A stretch of 64,000 bases of DNA from an uncultured Porphyromonadaceae bacterium (GCA_947567425.1 CANOLV010000008.1:1-64000), one strand, 5' to 3'. Shown: positions 8,355-16,727, counted from the stretch's first letter. A program made the numbers and translations. Notes: generated by a model from the letters alone, not told the origin.

Positions 8355-9575
8355 CTATTCTGTTCTAAGTGCTTCGACGGGATGTATCTTCAAGGCTCTC
8401 ATGGCCGGGAATATTCCCGCGAGAGCACCGGACACCACAAGGACCAGCATCACCTGGAGTGCCAAGGCAAGGCTTACCGTCGGATCCTTTATCATCTCCG
8501 ATCCCTCGAAATAACGCGACAGTATCTCCGTTCCGACGGTTCCGAGCACTATGCCTATATAGCCGAACACCGCGGTCAGCACCACGCTCTCCACTATCAC
8601 CTGAAGAAGTATGCTGCGGGGCTTCGCTCCGATGGCACGCCGGATGCCTATCTCATGCGTGCGCTCCTTGACCGATACGAACATGATGTTGCTCACGCCC
8701 ACGATACCGGTGATCAAGGTCAAAAGACCTATTACCCACATAGTTATATCGAGTATGTTCTGAGCCTTGAGCGACGACAGATAGCTCGAAAAACGGTTCC
8801 ACATCCATACCGCACCCTGGTCGTCAGGATCATGGCGGTTAGCCCTTCCGAGCGTGGCACGCAGGTTACGGTCGAGTTCGTCGGCATCTTCCTGAGTCTT
8901 CAGGCCCTTGGACTCCACCATCAACGAACTCAGGTTGTCGTTATAGCCCGACAATGCCCATGCCGTAGTGTAAGGCACATATATCGATCTCCGCCAGTCG
9001 CTGTCATAGAATCCTATGACCTTGAACGACAGGTCGCCGACCTTGACAAAACTGCCTACCACACTCTTTCTGTCGGCAAACAGCTGATCGACCGTACGAC
9101 CGTCAAGAACTATGACCTTGCGCATCTCTTCGAGATCCCTTTCGTTGATAAACCGTCCGTCGGTCATCTCGATATTGTCACGTTTGAGTGATTCAGGAAA
9201 AACCCCGTTGTAGCCCGACGATACATAGTCGCGGTCGGTGGATATGGTGGCCGTTCCGGCATACACCTCGGCAAAGGCCGTCGCCACATGTTCGGGATTC
9301 TCCTTTTCGAGCAACTCAAGGTTACCCTTCTTCAGAGGCACATAGCGCCCCTCCTTCAGACCGTCGTAGGGCATCGACGCGCGTCCAGGCCACACCTGCA
9401 CGACATTATTCGCCCTGGCCATCGACGATCCTCCGAACGAATTGTTGACACCGCGGGCCAGTCCCACCAGAATTATAAGCATGAATATGCCCCACGACAC
9501 CGCCAGGCCGGTCAAGGCCGTACGGAGTTTGTTGGTGCACATCGTCTGCCAGATTTCGCTGAAAAGGTCAAACAT
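8355..9575 (-). CDS. MacB-like ABC permease (first of two)
   Basis: A 406-residue permease with the same layout as its neighbour: N-terminal helix (about residues 20-40), large periplasmic domain, and three C-terminal helices after ERTHEIGIRRAIGAKPRSI. The two permeases keep the FtsX-domain core but differ in the periplasmic domain, as expected for two subunits of one exporter. It lies 24 nt after the ATPase gene and 11 nt before the second permease. The transported compound cannot be read from sequence; drugs, peptides or lipoproteins are all possible for this family. Confidence 0.92.
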   Translation of the reverse strand: MFDLFSEIWQTMCTNKLRTALTGLAVSWGIFMLIILVGLARGVNNSFGGSSMARANNVVQVWPGRASMPYDGLKEGRYVPLKKGNLELLEKENPEHVATAFAEVYAGTATISTDRDYVSSGYNGVFPESLKRDNIEMTDGRFINERDLEEMRKVIVLDGRTVDQLFADRKSVVGSFVKVGDLSFKVIGFYDSDWRRSIYVPYTTAWALSGYNDNLSSLMVESKGLKTQEDADELDRNLRATLGRANRHDPDDQGAVWMWNRFSSYLSSLKAQNILDITMWVIGLLTLITGIVGVSNIMFVSVKERTHEIGIRRAIGAKPRSILLQVIVESVVLTAVFGYIGIVLGTVGTEILSRYFEGSEMIKDPTVSLALALQVMLVLVVSGALAGIFPAMRALKIHPVEALRTE

Positions 9576-9599
9576 ATAAATAACAGCTCCTCCCCAGCT

Positions 9600-10259
9600 T
9601 TATTGAGTTATGACGCCGTCCGATATGCGTATGACCCTGTCGGTCTGCGCTCCGACGTTGGGGTCGTGCGTCACGATAAGTATGGTCATACCCTCCTGGT
9701 TGAGCTGCCGGAATATCTTCATCACCTCCACCGACGTCTTTGAATCCAACGCGCCGGTAGGTTCGTCGGCGAGAATTATGGCAGGATTGGTGATCAGCGA
9801 ACGTGCTATGGCCACACGCTGCTTCTGTCCGCCCGACAATTCGCTCGGCAGATGGTGGGCCCACTCCTTCAGCCCCATCCTGTCGAGCTGCTCAAGAGCC
9901 ATGGCATTGCGCTTGCGGCGCGACACGCCCTGATAGAACAGAGGCAACGCCACATTCTCCATCGCATTCTTGTAATTGATCAGATTAAACGACTGAAACA
10001 CGAATCCGATGAGCTTGTTGCGCAACTCCGCCGCGCGGTTCTCGCTCAGATCCTTGATGACGGTGTTGTCAAGAATATATTCGCCCGTATCATAATTGTC
10101 GAGGATGCCGAGTATGTTCAGCAACGTTGATTTGCCCGAACCTGACGCCCCCATTATAGCCACGAGCTCTCCGCGGGCCACGTCCAGATTGATTCCCTTC
10201 AGCACGTGCAACGGCACCGCGCCGGGATAGGTCTTGTTAATGTCGGTTAGATGTATCAT
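9600..10259 (-). CDS. LolD/MacB-type ABC ATPase
   Basis: A 219-residue ATPase of the lipoprotein/macrolide exporter class. It shows Walker A GASGSGKST (about residues 36-44), Q-loop FVFQSFNLI, signature LSGGQKQRVAIAR, Walker B IILADEPTGALD and the H-loop ILIVTHD. Its length is that of a stand-alone LolD-type subunit. It is the first gene of the efflux operon. The promoter lies about 140 nt upstream, with a palindrome at the expected transcription start that matches the one before the GntR operon. Confidence 0.94.
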   Translation of the reverse strand: MIHLTDINKTYPGAVPLHVLKGINLDVARGELVAIMGASGSGKSTLLNILGILDNYDTGEYILDNTVIKDLSENRAAELRNKLIGFVFQSFNLINYKNAMENVALPLFYQGVSRRKRNAMALEQLDRMGLKEWAHHLPSELSGGQKQRVAIARSLITNPAIILADEPTGALDSKTSVEVMKIFRQLNQEGMTILIVTHDPNVGAQTDRVIRISDGVITQ

Positions 10260-10371
10260 TTACTTTTTCCGAGGCCAAGCCCCGCTCAAATTGGTTTCTG
10301 TAATCATAGATGCGGCAACTCCCGATAAGGTTGCACGGACATCGAATATTCCATTAAATTTTACCCATTTG

Positions 10372-10393
10372 GTGTACCACATCTGTAGTACAC
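10372..10393 (-). promoter_or_regulatory. Probable GntR operator, site 2
   Basis: A 22-bp near-palindrome with half-sites GTGTACCACAT and GTGTACTACAG (9 of 11 positions agree) lies 2 nt from the -7 element of the efflux operon, exactly as site 1 does at the neighbouring operon. This suggests the same YtrA-type regulator binds both. Confidence 0.65.
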
Positions 10394-10395
10394 TG

Positions 10396-10427
10396 CAAAA
10401 TTATGACATTAAATTTTTTTATCCAAA
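10396..10427 (-). promoter_or_regulatory. Promoter of the efflux operon
   Basis: Read on the minus strand: TTTG (10424-10427), a 20-nt spacer and TAATTTTG (10396-10403). Spacing and the position of the adjoining palindrome equal those of the promoter at 4481-4512. Confidence 0.65.
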
Positions 10428-10489
10428 TATTTTGCAAAAAATATCGACCAAAATTACAAATTTTACACTTAACACCAGCAAACAAATTA

Positions 10490-10500
10490 CCCCCCCCCCC
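10490..10500. repeat. C11 homopolymer tract
   Basis: Eleven consecutive C bases lie in the AT-rich gap between the efflux promoter and the tRNA-Leu terminator. No gene or recognised promoter overlaps it. Such tracts slip easily in replication and in sequencing. Confidence 0.8.
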
Positions 10501-10577
10501 ATTTTTAACATTTAATAACACACTCACCATCACATCCGAACGACACTGAGGCAACGGATAACCGACAAAAACAACGA

Positions 10578-10612
10578 AAAAGCCCCTCGACTCGTCAGAG
10601 CCAAGGGGCTTT
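10578..10612 (-). terminator. Terminator after tRNA-Leu
   Basis: Read on the minus strand, AAAGCCCCT pairs with AGGGGCTTT and is followed by a T-rich tail. It starts about 5 nt after the tRNA 3' end. Confidence 0.8.
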
Positions 10613-10616
10613 ACCG

Positions 10617-10698
10617 TGCGCACGAAGGGACTCGAACCCCCACGTCGTCAGACACTAGATCCTAAGTCTAGCGCGGCTACCAATTACGCCACGTGCGC
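10617..10698 (-). tRNA. tRNA-Leu (anticodon TAG)
   Basis: An 82-nt class II tRNA. The acceptor arm pairs GCGCACG with CGTGCGC and the discriminator is A. The anticodon stem CTAGA/TCTAG encloses loop CTTAGGA, which gives anticodon TAG and decodes CUA. The T arm contains GTTCGAGTC, and an extended variable arm separates it from the anticodon arm as in leucine tRNAs. CCA is not encoded. Confidence 0.95.
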
Positions 10699-10709
10699 TT
10701 AAGATGGTG

Positions 10710-10717
10710 CAAAGGTA
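10710..10717 (-). promoter_or_regulatory. Promoter -7 element of tRNA-Leu
   Basis: TACCTTTG on the minus strand lies 12 nt before the mature tRNA. The initiator tRNA gene at 53 kb has the identical -7 element (53169-53176). Confidence 0.55.
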
Positions 10718-10802
10718 GGCACTTATTCTTAATTATGCAACTTTTTAGAGAGCATTTCCACTGTTTTTTCTTATTTTTGCAATAAAACAAACACTCACGA
10801 AA

Positions 10803-12131
10803 ATGCCGTACAATATTCACAGATGGGCATCTCCGCTGATAGTCTGCGCATTATCAATCATCGGATTTGACTGCGAGGCCCAAAGGACAGACTCAGTATT
10901 CACGACAAACTTTTCAGACTCCACCCTGAGACTCGACTACATATTCGGGGGAATGGTGCTTTCCGACGGAAAGACTGAATGCTCAATAATGATTGACCAA
11001 ATGAGCAAGCAACCCTGCTGGGCCGGCAGAAGAAACCGGTTGAAGGAACTGCCGCTCGCCGGAAACGGACAAATCACGATGACCGATGCGGCCACGGGCG
11101 ACACCATATACCGTACTTCATTCTCCACGCTGTTTCAGGAATGGCTCACCACCGACGAATCGCGCAAGGCTCCCAGAGCTTTTGAAAACACATTTTTGGT
11201 GCCGATGCCGCGACGGAAAGCCAAAGTGGCCGTGACGCTGCTCGACAGCCACCACAAGCAGGCGGCTTCAGCATGCCATGACGTAGATCCGGCCGACATA
11301 CTCATCGCCGACAAAAGCGGCATCCAGCCCGCTGCCCACCGCTACATACATAAAGGTGCCGACCCTCGGAGGGCGATAGACGTAGCCATACTCGCCGAAG
11401 GATATACCACAGAAGAGATGGACAGCTTCTACAGACATGCCCGCATAGCCGTCGACGAAATTCTGGCTTACGATCCGTTCCGACGCCATGCCGGCGACTT
11501 CAACTTCGTGGCCGTGGCTTCGCCGTCGGCCGAAAGCGGCGTGAGCGTGCCGCGCCTTAACCAGTGGAAACAGACTGCCGTAAACTCCAATTTCAGCACA
11601 TTCTACTCCGACCGATATCTGACCACGGGACATGTCAGCACCATACACGATCTGCTGACAAACATCCCTTACGAACACATCATAATACTGGCCAACACGG
11701 AAGAATACGGGGGCGGAGGCATCTACAATTCATACACACTGACCACAGCACGCCACGCTACCTTCAGGCCGGTGGTGGTGCATGAGTTCGGCCACAGCTT
11801 CGGAGGCCTGGCCGATGAATATTTCTACGACAACGACGACGTATCCACCTCCGACTATCATCCCGGAGTGGAACCCTGGGAACCGAATATAACCACCCTC
11901 ACCGACTTCACGTCGAAATGGGAATCGATGCTGACGGAAGGGACTCCCGTGCCGACGGATCCCAAGGATGCCGGGAAATATCCGGTCGGAGCCTACGAAG
12001 GCGGCGGTTATGTGTCGAAAGGCGTATATCGTCCGGCCGACGAATGCCGTATGCGCAACAACACATACCCCACATTCTGCACCGTATGCACCGAAGCTCT
12101 CGACCGTCTGATACGCTTTTACTCGGAATAG
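10803..12131 (+). CDS. M64-family (IgA-peptidase-like) zinc metallopeptidase
   Basis: A 442-residue exported protein with a signal peptide of about 27 residues (hydrophobic SPLIVCALSIIGF, cleavage near EAQ). The first 150 residues match the N-terminal beta-domain of peptidase M64, and the rest is the catalytic domain with the zinc motif HEFGHSFGGLADEY. His327, Glu328 and His331 form HExxH, and the downstream Asp/Glu supplies the third ligand region. It probably acts in the periplasm or at the surface on host or microbial proteins. A TATTTTTG element at 10772-10779 is the likely promoter. It converges with the E1-like gene with 7 nt between the stops. Confidence 0.92.
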   Translation: MPYNIHRWASPLIVCALSIIGFDCEAQRTDSVFTTNFSDSTLRLDYIFGGMVLSDGKTECSIMIDQMSKQPCWAGRRNRLKELPLAGNGQITMTDAATGDTIYRTSFSTLFQEWLTTDESRKAPRAFENTFLVPMPRRKAKVAVTLLDSHHKQAASACHDVDPADILIADKSGIQPAAHRYIHKGADPRRAIDVAILAEGYTTEEMDSFYRHARIAVDEILAYDPFRRHAGDFNFVAVASPSAESGVSVPRLNQWKQTAVNSNFSTFYSDRYLTTGHVSTIHDLLTNIPYEHIIILANTEEYGGGGIYNSYTLTTARHATFRPVVVHEFGHSFGGLADEYFYDNDDVSTSDYHPGVEPWEPNITTLTDFTSKWESMLTEGTPVPTDPKDAGKYPVGAYEGGGYVSKGVYRPADECRMRNNTYPTFCTVCTEALDRLIRFYSE

Positions 12132-12138
12132 CTCCGCA

Positions 12139-12885
12139 TCAACGCCCCACTTTTATCTCGACGAACCTCATGGTCAGGGCATCGAACCTGAGCAGACGGT
12201 CGGTCAGCAGACAGCCTATGCCGAGAATCCACTTCATCGCTTCTGCGGCCTGAATGGTGCCGAGCATCCCGGCTATGGCTCCGAACGGACCCCGCGGCGA
12301 CTTTTTCGGCACAGTGGACAGATCAAGACCGCGGAACAAGTCGCGGCACGAGGCATGACCTGGAACATAAGTCATGGTCTGACCGCCAAAAGCCTGTATG
12401 CCACCGTATGAAAACGGCTTTCCCATCTCGACACAAACGTCGTTGATCAGAAATTTGACCTCAAGCCTGTCAGTGGCGTCAACTATAAAGTCATAGCCGC
12501 TGAAAATCTCCCGGGCATTCTCCTCAGTCAGCAGTATCTTCAACTCCACCACATCGACGCCGGGATTGAGCAGGCGCAGCTTTTCAGCGGCCGACTCCAC
12601 CTTCGGGCGCCCCACATCAGGGGTGGCATGAAGAATCTGACGCTGCAGATTGCTCACATCCACCACATCTCCGTCAATAAGCCCGACGGTGCCCACACCG
12701 CCGGCCACAAGATAGTAAGCCACAGGCGAACCGAGTCCGCCGGCTCCCACCACAAGCACCTTGGCCCTCGACAGACGCAACTGCCCTTCCTCGCCCACTT
12801 CCGGCAACGCCAGATGGCGGGCATAGCGCATTCGCTCGTCGTCAGTCAGTTCAGAAGTCCTGTTATATTCCATACGAAAGTCCAT
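12139..12885 (-). CDS. ThiF/MoeB/HesA-family E1-like adenylyltransferase
   Basis: This is a 248-residue protein with the E1 nucleotide fold: VLVVGAGGLGSPVAYYL, then DGDVVDVSNLQRQI with the Arg finger, and the DATDR motif. Family members activate the C-terminal glycine of ubiquitin-like sulfur carriers (ThiS, MoaD) for thiamine or molybdopterin synthesis. Two usual features are missing: the cysteine before the GxLG helix (here SPRGPFGAIAGMLG) and the paired CxxC zinc motifs of MoeB. No sulfur-carrier gene is adjacent. ATG 12885 is chosen because TAATTTTG (12901-12908, minus) lies just upstream. Family certain, pathway unclear. Confidence 0.85.
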   Translation of the reverse strand: MDFRMEYNRTSELTDDERMRYARHLALPEVGEEGQLRLSRAKVLVVGAGGLGSPVAYYLVAGGVGTVGLIDGDVVDVSNLQRQILHATPDVGRPKVESAAEKLRLLNPGVDVVELKILLTEENAREIFSGYDFIVDATDRLEVKFLINDVCVEMGKPFSYGGIQAFGGQTMTYVPGHASCRDLFRGLDLSTVPKKSPRGPFGAIAGMLGTIQAAEAMKWILGIGCLLTDRLLRFDALTMRFVEIKVGR

Positions 12886-12912
12886 AATTAGAGAGTATTG
12901 CAAAATTATCAC

Positions 12913-14295
12913 TTATTTCCCAATATTACGGCAGATAGGCAACAGAATTCCGTCGCGCAGATCAAGAAATGACCCGAATGTCAGGACAAGGTCGTTCAGA
13001 GCCACCGACGCGCCCCGCCTTTGACTCTCATAAAGCGTGGCTGTGGTTCCTGAAGCCGGATCCTGACCGCGCATGGCCCCATTGACTCCCGACACCTCCT
13101 GAAGCATCTTCATCTGCCCTTCGACCAGATGATCGACACCGAAGCGTGAACCGTTGTTGACTATCTGCTGTGGAGGCTGTGCGCCCTGCACACCCCGGTA
13201 AAGCACCACACCGTCGGGAGAAGCCCAATTCTCCTGCACTATCTCGATGGGCATCGACGGTGATATCTGATTGTCGGGAAAGAGGAGCACCCCCTTGGCC
13301 GACACGGCAAGAAGCCGGTCATTCAGCGTGATCAACCGATTGATGTAGCGCTGCTGTTCGACGATATCTTCCACAAACGAATGCACCTCGCCGTCGATCA
13401 GCGGATAGAATCTATAGGCGAACGGATGATCCGGAGCCGTGTATTCATCCACGACCGACCCGTCGGGCATGAAGAACCGGCATCGCCAATAGCTGTATAT
13501 CTCCCAGCGGAACACTATCTCGGCGCGTCCGTCGGCACGCCTGCCACGGTTCTCCCGCTTCACGGCACGCTCCTGGCCTATGTCGGCAAAATAGATCCGC
13601 CCTGTCTCCGGATCATGGCATTTAAGCCTCTCAGCACACTCCCGGCTCCAGACCTCGACCACACGGCATTTGCCCGACTCCCCGCACCGCATAAAGTCGA
13701 GGCTGTCGTTGACCGAGTCGCCAAACTGCTGTCGCGACGCAGCCACATCTGCCGAACGTAACTGACGGACAAACGAAGCCCTGAGCTTACCGGCCCGCAC
13801 CCTTTCACCATGGGCAAACCTCATCATAAGCGCGGTCAGCGACATGTCATGAACCACACCGAGCAATTCAGGCCTGTCGGCGGCGGTGTCGATAAAGAAC
13901 CGCGCAGGGCTGATCTGCTCCACCGTAGCAACATGCTCGCCGGAAGCGTCCACATGTGCCGACACCCGCTGAACGGCGCATCCCGACACCAGAAATTCCT
14001 CAAACGTTCGGGCATCCGTCTCCCTGACCGCCGGACCCGTCTCAGTATATGAGGCGCGCTCCTCCTGAAGAGTACGGAAATATCCCACCACGCTCTTGAC
14101 TATGGAGCGGATGACATTGCTCGTCATCGGATTATACCCACCGTGCCGGGCATATTCGCGCTCCGTCATAGTTGCTCCGTTAGGGAGCGCCACCCTGTCC
14201 GACCACTGGTCGCCGAACGTAAACCTCTTGTAGCGTATACGTCGGGCCCGCATCATGGCGCCCGACTTCCACACCTCATGTGCTTTTTTCAACAT
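12913..14295 (-). CDS. Phage portal-like protein
   Basis: A 460-residue protein with the character of tailed-phage portal proteins: an N-terminal helical region with YNPMTSNVIRSIVKSVVGYF, a central beta-rich wing, the helix EQQRYINRLITLNDRL and a C-terminal segment GQDPASGTTATLYESQRRG like the helix/loop near the portal tunnel. It ends earlier than P22-type portals, which run to about 700 residues. It is last in a minus-strand set of scaffold-like, capsid-like and connector-like genes. No terminase is found on either side. Start ATG 14295; TTG 14307 is an alternative. Identification is by overall pattern and needs a profile search. Confidence 0.7.
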   Translation of the reverse strand: MLKKAHEVWKSGAMMRARRIRYKRFTFGDQWSDRVALPNGATMTEREYARHGGYNPMTSNVIRSIVKSVVGYFRTLQEERASYTETGPAVRETDARTFEEFLVSGCAVQRVSAHVDASGEHVATVEQISPARFFIDTAADRPELLGVVHDMSLTALMMRFAHGERVRAGKLRASFVRQLRSADVAASRQQFGDSVNDSLDFMRCGESGKCRVVEVWSRECAERLKCHDPETGRIYFADIGQERAVKRENRGRRADGRAEIVFRWEIYSYWRCRFFMPDGSVVDEYTAPDHPFAYRFYPLIDGEVHSFVEDIVEQQRYINRLITLNDRLLAVSAKGVLLFPDNQISPSMPIEIVQENWASPDGVVLYRGVQGAQPPQQIVNNGSRFGVDHLVEGQMKMLQEVSGVNGAMRGQDPASGTTATLYESQRRGASVALNDLVLTFGSFLDLRDGILLPICRNIGK

Positions 14296-14319
14296 ATCGG
14301 TATTCAATTATTTTTAAGG

Positions 14320-14770
14320 TTAGAAATCTTTATACATGGCATCCGGCGTTATCAGCCCCAACGCCCTGCTGTCAAGCCGGTATTCACCCTCCACATCAGT
14401 AATAGCCTGAAGGCACTCCACCGCCGGCACTGAACTGAACGGATACTGCGGGTATATCCAGACGTCAAGGCCGTCGACCACCGCCACCGGCCCGCGGCGC
14501 CGGCTGAAGTGCGGCAGGCGTCCGATGGCAGACACGGCCGTCGGCCGTCAACTCCGGCCTAACCCTCGATGCGACATCCACCGGTGCAAGCATCTCCACT
14601 GGAGCATCGGCCAGCATGGTCCGGTACCAGTCGTTCATCCTCGCCGACATATACTCCGACATGTCCACACCGCCGGTCTGACCGACCGTGCATCCTGAGT
14701 TCATCGGCTCAGGAAAGGAGCGCAGTTGCCACTCCTTGAGCAACTGCGCTTCAGTCAACAATAGTTTCAT
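14320..14770 (-). pseudogene. Small head-connector-like gene, frameshifted by a 7-bp duplication
   Basis: Two overlapping frames encode one plausible protein. The first (from ATG 14770) reads MKLLLTEAQLLKEW... and leaves frame after ELTADG, and the second carries on with SAIGRLPHFSRR... to the stop at 14320. The switch falls exactly in a 7-bp tandem repeat, CGGCCGT twice on the plus strand (14535-14548). Removing one copy gives an uninterrupted 147-residue protein. Position between the capsid-like and portal-like genes suggests a head-completion or connector role, but I recognise no family. It is either a recent inactivation or a reversible slippage site. Confidence 0.75.
14535..14548. repeat. 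7-bp tandem duplication causing the frameshift
   Basis: CGGCCGT occurs twice in a row. Because 7 is not a multiple of 3, the extra copy breaks the frame of the connector-like gene. Confidence 0.9.
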
Positions 14771-14790
14771 GGTACAAACAGGCAAAAAGA

Positions 14791-16005
14791 CTAATCCGTA
14801 CAAATTATGCGCACATGTGCCTTGGGATATCTGAGCACCAGACAGGAAGCTTCCGTCAGCACCACCGCGTCGCAGTTACGCTGGCCGCTTGCCCTCAGAT
14901 CCAACGGCGTGGCACTGAACGGCATGTGGACATACTTCTGAATATACTCCGGATCGAGGACCATGCCGTCGTCGGGATGTCCGCAGACATCAAACACTTC
15001 GCTCAGAACCACATAGAGCTTGCCGAAATTAGTATGTATCTCACGGAAGTCGATGCCCCAGCGGGTCACTGTCTGGGTGGCTCCGATCTCCTTGCTGAAA
15101 GGCAGACTGGTCAATGCCTCTATAAGCCCCGAACCTCCCACGAGAATCTTACGCGATGATCCGGCATTGCCCGTAAACGCACGACGCATCAGCCGGGTCA
15201 GACTGTCCTCCGTGAAGCCTGACGTCGGATATCGGAACTCCACACCGGCCTGCGACCAGATGCCCTGGGTGCAGAACACTTCACCGCGTCCAAGGCCCTT
15301 GTCAAATCGGCTCTTGGCTCCGAACAGAAAGTTCTTCTCCATTCCGAGGCGCATGTCCACAAGTGCCATCTCCTCCTGATCGCTCAGAGTCAGACCCACT
15401 TCCTTAGCCGCAAGACGCTGAAGGACAGAGTGTTCAACTTGAACTTTAAATATTTGGCAGAAATTACGGCTCTTGGTAGGAAGCACCTGTGCCTGAGCCG
15501 TCTGCACATCAAGCTCAGCCGCCGCCCGACCCATTCTGATCAACTCCACACCACGGTCGAGCTGCGGAAATCCGTCGGCGAAGTTCAGCGCCCGCAACCT
15601 CAGTTTCGGACTCGTTTCCTCGACATAGAATATAGCCGGCCCGTCGTCGGCATCCTCGGCTCCTACAGCCATCACGGTGTCCGACACACTGAATATCTCA
15701 GGTTTGGCCACATCCACCTGCTGAGTGTGCGAGCCCTCGACCAGAGGAGCCGGAGCCGTCAACTGCGTGTTGTCGGGCTGATTGTCGGCAGTGTAGAATT
15801 CCACCTCCATGCTGTCGCACTTGCGCGACGGAGCCAGACGCGAGATCTGATCAATCGGCGTGGCCATCGGGCGCACCTTCACCAGACGGCTGTCGACATC
15901 AGACAGCAACAGTTCCGGCATCTCCTGATTGGTGATGGCGGTGGTCAGCGGACCGCCCATTACATGTACTGACCCATTCTCATTCTTTACGATTTTTGTT
16001 TCCAT
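14791..16005 (-). CDS. Major capsid-like protein (SU10/DUF5309-like)
   Basis: This 404-residue protein looks like an HK97-fold major capsid protein of the SU10 class. It has an N-terminal arm, the region STVxxV-like VEQFKVQVEHSVLQRLAAKE, a glycine-rich stretch KNFLFGAKSRFDKGLGRG and the segment SSRKILVGGSGLIEAL, followed by DPEYIQKYVHMPF near the C-terminus. No stop or frameshift interrupts it, and its codon use is like the host's. It follows the scaffold-like gene by 51 nt and precedes the connector-like gene by 20 nt. The family name is by resemblance only. Confidence 0.7.
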   Translation of the reverse strand: METKIVKNENGSVHVMGGPLTTAITNQEMPELLLSDVDSRLVKVRPMATPIDQISRLAPSRKCDSMEVEFYTADNQPDNTQLTAPAPLVEGSHTQQVDVAKPEIFSVSDTVMAVGAEDADDGPAIFYVEETSPKLRLRALNFADGFPQLDRGVELIRMGRAAAELDVQTAQAQVLPTKSRNFCQIFKVQVEHSVLQRLAAKEVGLTLSDQEEMALVDMRLGMEKNFLFGAKSRFDKGLGRGEVFCTQGIWSQAGVEFRYPTSGFTEDSLTRLMRRAFTGNAGSSRKILVGGSGLIEALTSLPFSKEIGATQTVTRWGIDFREIHTNFGKLYVVLSEVFDVCGHPDDGMVLDPEYIQKYVHMPFSATPLDLRASGQRNCDAVVLTEASCLVLRYPKAHVRIICTD

Positions 16006-16056
16006 AGCAATTACTTTTTTTGTGTGTTATTCGGTTAAAAATTTAAGTGCAGAGAT

Positions 16057-16497
16057 TCAATCCAGATCCCAGACGCTCTGTCGGCCCGACGGCGACAGCA
16101 AAGGACGGCATACCGAATCGGGATCGTGGCGTTGAGGCCTGATCTCCTCATAGGCTCCGGGACGCGACATGACCGCCTCTGCCCTCTCATTGAGTCCGCG
16201 AAGATAGCCACGGCGCTCAGCAGCCTCGATTGCCTCCGGATCCGGCCCGCTTTTGGCAATCCCGAAATTAAGCTCAATAGCCTTGTCGGAATCCTGGCCG
16301 CTCAACAGATCGACCAGAAAATGCGCGGCGCGGACGTCGCGGTTCACGACAGCCATGATGTCCAGCGGAGCAGCCACCGCAGGATCTCCGCCACTTTGCG
16401 GAACTGCTTCTTCCACGGCCATATCCGGCGTATCCATTGCATCAGCGTCATCGGCGATTTGTCGTTCGGGGAATTCGTGTGTTGTGATTTCATCCAT
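16057..16497 (-). CDS. Scaffold-like acidic protein upstream of the capsid gene
   Basis: This is a 146-residue protein with a strongly acidic N-terminal half (repeated Asp, Glu, Ala and Pro) and a basic, Arg-rich C-terminal third with the helix AIEAAERRGYLRGLNERAEAV. Such a charge split and the place just before a capsid gene are usual for phage scaffold proteins, but no family is recognised. ATG 16497 is used; TTG at 16500 is the alternative. A damaged copy of its first half lies at 18022-18222, so the gene start was duplicated together with its upstream DNA. Confidence 0.6.
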   Translation of the reverse strand: MDEITTHEFPERQIADDADAMDTPDMAVEEAVPQSGGDPAVAAPLDIMAVVNRDVRAAHFLVDLLSGQDSDKAIELNFGIAKSGPDPEAIEAAERRGYLRGLNERAEAVMSRPGAYEEIRPQRHDPDSVCRPLLSPSGRQSVWDLD

Positions 16498-16727
16498 CAA
16501 AAAATGTTTTAAGGTTAATAAAAATAATTCGTGTGTGTTCGATTGTGTCGGATCGGCGGTTTCGCTGCACCGTGCCGACCCGACAATGCAAAGTTACAAC
16601 AGTATTCCTCGATTGATACTGCAAAATTGGGACAAAATTTTTCATCTGCCCCAATTGCCGTTATAAATCAGCGTTTTAGCTCAGCACGAAAAGAGCATTT
16701 ACAGCCGTCCGCCGTGACTCTCGGCAA
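16308..16727. repeat. Direct repeat copy A (scaffold 5' end to miaA 3' end)
   Basis: This segment is repeated in the same orientation at 18034-18364 with high identity. Copy A holds the first half of the scaffold-like gene, its upstream DNA and the last 29 bases found at the end of miaA. Copy A has about 90 nt (roughly 16503-16590) that copy B lacks, which covers the leader of the scaffold gene. Confidence 0.88.

Noticed and set aside
12913-16497. A complete inducible prophage
   Set aside because: There is no integrase, terminase, tail, lysis or repressor gene within the window on either side, and housekeeping genes border the island.
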